Source: an uncultured Oscillospiraceae bacterium (GTDB lineage Bacteria; Bacillota; Clostridia; Oscillospirales; JAAYXM01). From it: a stretch of 42,811 nt of DNA. Of the stretch, positions 42,065 through 42,811 are shown one piece after another. Positions within the stretch are counted from its first letter, which is position 1. Each line of letters begins with the position of its first letter. Location: NCBI GenBank assembly GCA_934646115.1, contig CAKUEM010000009.1, positions 1 to 42,811 on the forward strand. Direction: 5' to 3'. The notes below the pieces were generated by a model that did no database searches, was not told where the DNA came from, and saw only the letters and a program-made list of their open reading frames with translations. Both the position numbers and the translations under genes were made by a program.

Positions 42065-42345
42065 AGTTGGTTCCTCCTTAAAACGTACGTAGTAGTTTGT
42101 CTGCGTACGGCGAAAATCCTGCACAACTCCGCCGCGCGTATCGCGCTTTGGCATAATAAAAACCGGACTCAGTTTAGGGGTTCTCCTGATCCGGCCTTCA
42201 TACTGTAAAACACTAGAGCCGCAAGCACTCTAAGCATTCCATGCAGTTTTTTCAGCCGCCCGATTGTCGGACATACTCCACAGAAGTTACCTGCGTAATC
42301 GCAGCAATCTCCTGTTTCATCGCATACTGCGCCCTATACAGGCGC
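42065..42345 (-). promoter_or_regulatory. Structured 5' leader of the S10 operon
   Basis: About 280 nt separate the promoter from rpsJ. Pairings on the minus strand include GCGCC/GGCGC near the 5' end (around 42339-42355), CCGA/TCGG (42270-42260), TAGAG/CTCTA (42232-42214), the terminator-like CCGGA/TCCGG (42194-42163) and CGTACG/CGTACG (42109-42084), the last just upstream of the ribosome site. It has the layout of an autoregulatory ribosomal leader. I do not recognise the ligand-binding part. Confidence 0.55.
42154..42194 (-). terminator. Attenuator-like intrinsic terminator in the rpsJ leader
   Basis: On the minus strand CCGGATCAG (42194-42186) pairs with CTGAGTCCGG (42172-42163), with a small internal bulge. 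It is followed by TTTTTATT (42162-42155). No gene precedes it on this strand after the promoter, so it can only end transcripts that have not yet reached rpsJ, about 90 nt downstream. Confidence 0.65.
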
Positions 42346-42351
42346 TCTAAT

Positions 42352-42380
42352 AGGATATAACAAAAAAGCCCCTATGTCAA
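42352..42380 (-). promoter_or_regulatory. Promoter of the S10-spc-alpha supercluster
   Basis: On the minus strand a perfect TTGACA (42380-42375) is spaced 17 nt from TATCCT (42357-42352). It is the only consensus-like promoter seen upstream of rpsJ. The -35 box lies in the loop of a terminator hairpin for the preceding gene. Confidence 0.75.
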
Positions 42381-42390
42381 GGGGTTTTTT
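42362..42390 (-). terminator. Intrinsic terminator upstream of the S10 promoter
   Basis: On the minus strand CCCCT and AGGGG form the stem around a TGACAT loop, flanked by an A run and a T run of six with one unpaired C. It would end transcription of the gene at the right edge of the window. Confidence 0.7.
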
Positions 42391-42490
42391 GATTTTTTTC
42401 GCCTTTTTTATGAATTTTTGCAAAAAAGCGCCGCACCGCGTTTTTCGCCGCAGAGCAGGGGAGTTCGCACCAAAAAGCGCCGCCGCTTTT
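42391..42490. other. Gap between the S10 promoter region and the edge gene
   Basis: I see no gene here. The stretch 42487-42525, which runs into the end of the next gene, has two near-identical copies of TTTTTATATCATAAT, and the base composition turns AT-rich compared with the rest of the window. Confidence 0.5.
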
Positions 42491-42811
42491 TTATATCATA
42501 ATTTTTATATCATAATATATGATATTATCCAAATCGAGATACGAACCGTGCGATGTTTGATAAGTGTTTCCTATGCCATTAAGAACCTCTGCAGAATCGG
42601 GATTTAAAATATCAATGCCGCCGTATTTTACAACGTCCGCAATCGGCTTGTAAATGTCCGGTCTCGCGATGCGGTAATGATGAATTGGCTCATGTGCCGC
42701 GATCTCCTTTTCGGGAAGCTCCGCTGTGTTTTTCACAAGAACTGTTCCGTCGCTTAAAGTGGTTGCATCCGCATCACACGGATAGATTTTTCCGTTTTTA
42801 TCAACGGTATT
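42491..42811 (-). CDS. Partial protein of unknown function with an HEXXH motif (C-terminal 106 residues)
   Basis: An open frame enters from the right edge and ends at 42491. The first visible residues are NTVDKNGKIYPCDADATTLS, and no start codon is needed within the window, so the true start lies outside. The segment EIAAHEPIHHYR contains HEPIH, an HEXXH zinc-metallopeptidase-like motif. The rest (NTYQTSHGSYLDLDNIIYYD) is not a family I recognise. Base composition and codon use are more AT-rich than in the ribosomal and hyd genes, which hints at an acquired gene or a mobile-element cargo. Function not assigned; the motif could be coincidental. Confidence 0.6.
   Translation of the reverse strand, partial: NTVDKNGKIYPCDADATTLSDGTVLVKNTAELPEKEIAAHEPIHHYRIARPDIYKPIADVVKYGGIDILNPDSAEVLNGIGNTYQTSHGSYLDLDNIIYYDIKIMI

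Noticed and set aside
42065..42154. In-frame N-terminal extension of rpsJ starting at ATG 42154
   Set aside because: It has no ribosome site, it lies directly after the attenuator, and normal S10 length fits the ATG at 42064.
1..42811. tRNA, rRNA or CRISPR arrays
   Set aside because: No cloverleaf with a CCA end, no rRNA-like stretch and no regularly spaced direct repeats were seen; the repetitive part of the giant gene is protein-level Ig repetition with diverged DNA.

Overview
The window reads as chromosome of a GC-rich, anaerobic member of the Bacillota, most likely class Clostridia. Supporting signs are the clostridial gene order of the S10-spc-alpha ribosomal operon, zinc-ribbon forms of S4, S14, L36 and adenylate kinase, a complete set of [FeFe]-hydrogenase maturases, an S-layer (SLH) surface protein, and strong Shine-Dalgarno sites with many GTG and TTG starts. 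I cannot name the genus from sequence alone.

Layout. Positions 203-8473 (+ strand) carry a cell-division and cell-shape block: zapA, a U32 peptidase, dut, maf, mreC, mreD and PBP2. A second promoter then drives minD and mgsA. It ends at a bidirectional terminator (8492-8529). Positions 8538-13229 (- strand) hold an operon read as TM1266-type regulator, hydE, hydG, hydF, tyrA. It makes the [FeFe]-hydrogenase H-cluster, with a tyrosine-pathway gene at its end. Its roughly 150-nt leader ends in an intrinsic terminator directly in front of the first ribosome binding site, so it looks like an attenuator or riboswitch. Back-to-back promoters there also drive a small ArsC/Spx-like gene (13454-13792, +).

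Positions 13924-23772 (- strand) are one 3282-residue secreted protein. It has many bacterial Ig-like modules, carbohydrate-binding-like jelly-roll stretches, a central heparinase II/III-type polysaccharide lyase region and three C-terminal SLH repeats. A divergent AraC-family regulator (23985-24893) probably controls it. A uridine phosphorylase with its own near-consensus promoter follows (25192-25986, -).

Positions 26176-42064 (- strand) are the complete S10-spc-alpha supercluster, from rpsJ to rplQ. It includes secY, adk, map, a small KOW-domain protein, infA, rpmJ and rpoA, and ends in a strong terminator at 26113-26158. It starts from a promoter at 42352-42380 whose -35 box lies in the loop of an upstream terminator, and its roughly 280-nt leader contains an attenuator-like hairpin. 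The last 321 bases hold the C-terminal end of an AT-richer, HEXXH-containing protein that is cut by the window edge.

No tRNA, rRNA, CRISPR array or insertion sequence was recognised. The most interesting leads are the hydrogenase-maturation leader, the physical coupling of tyrA to the tyrosine-consuming HydG, the giant SLH-anchored lyase with its AraC partner, and the rpsJ leader.
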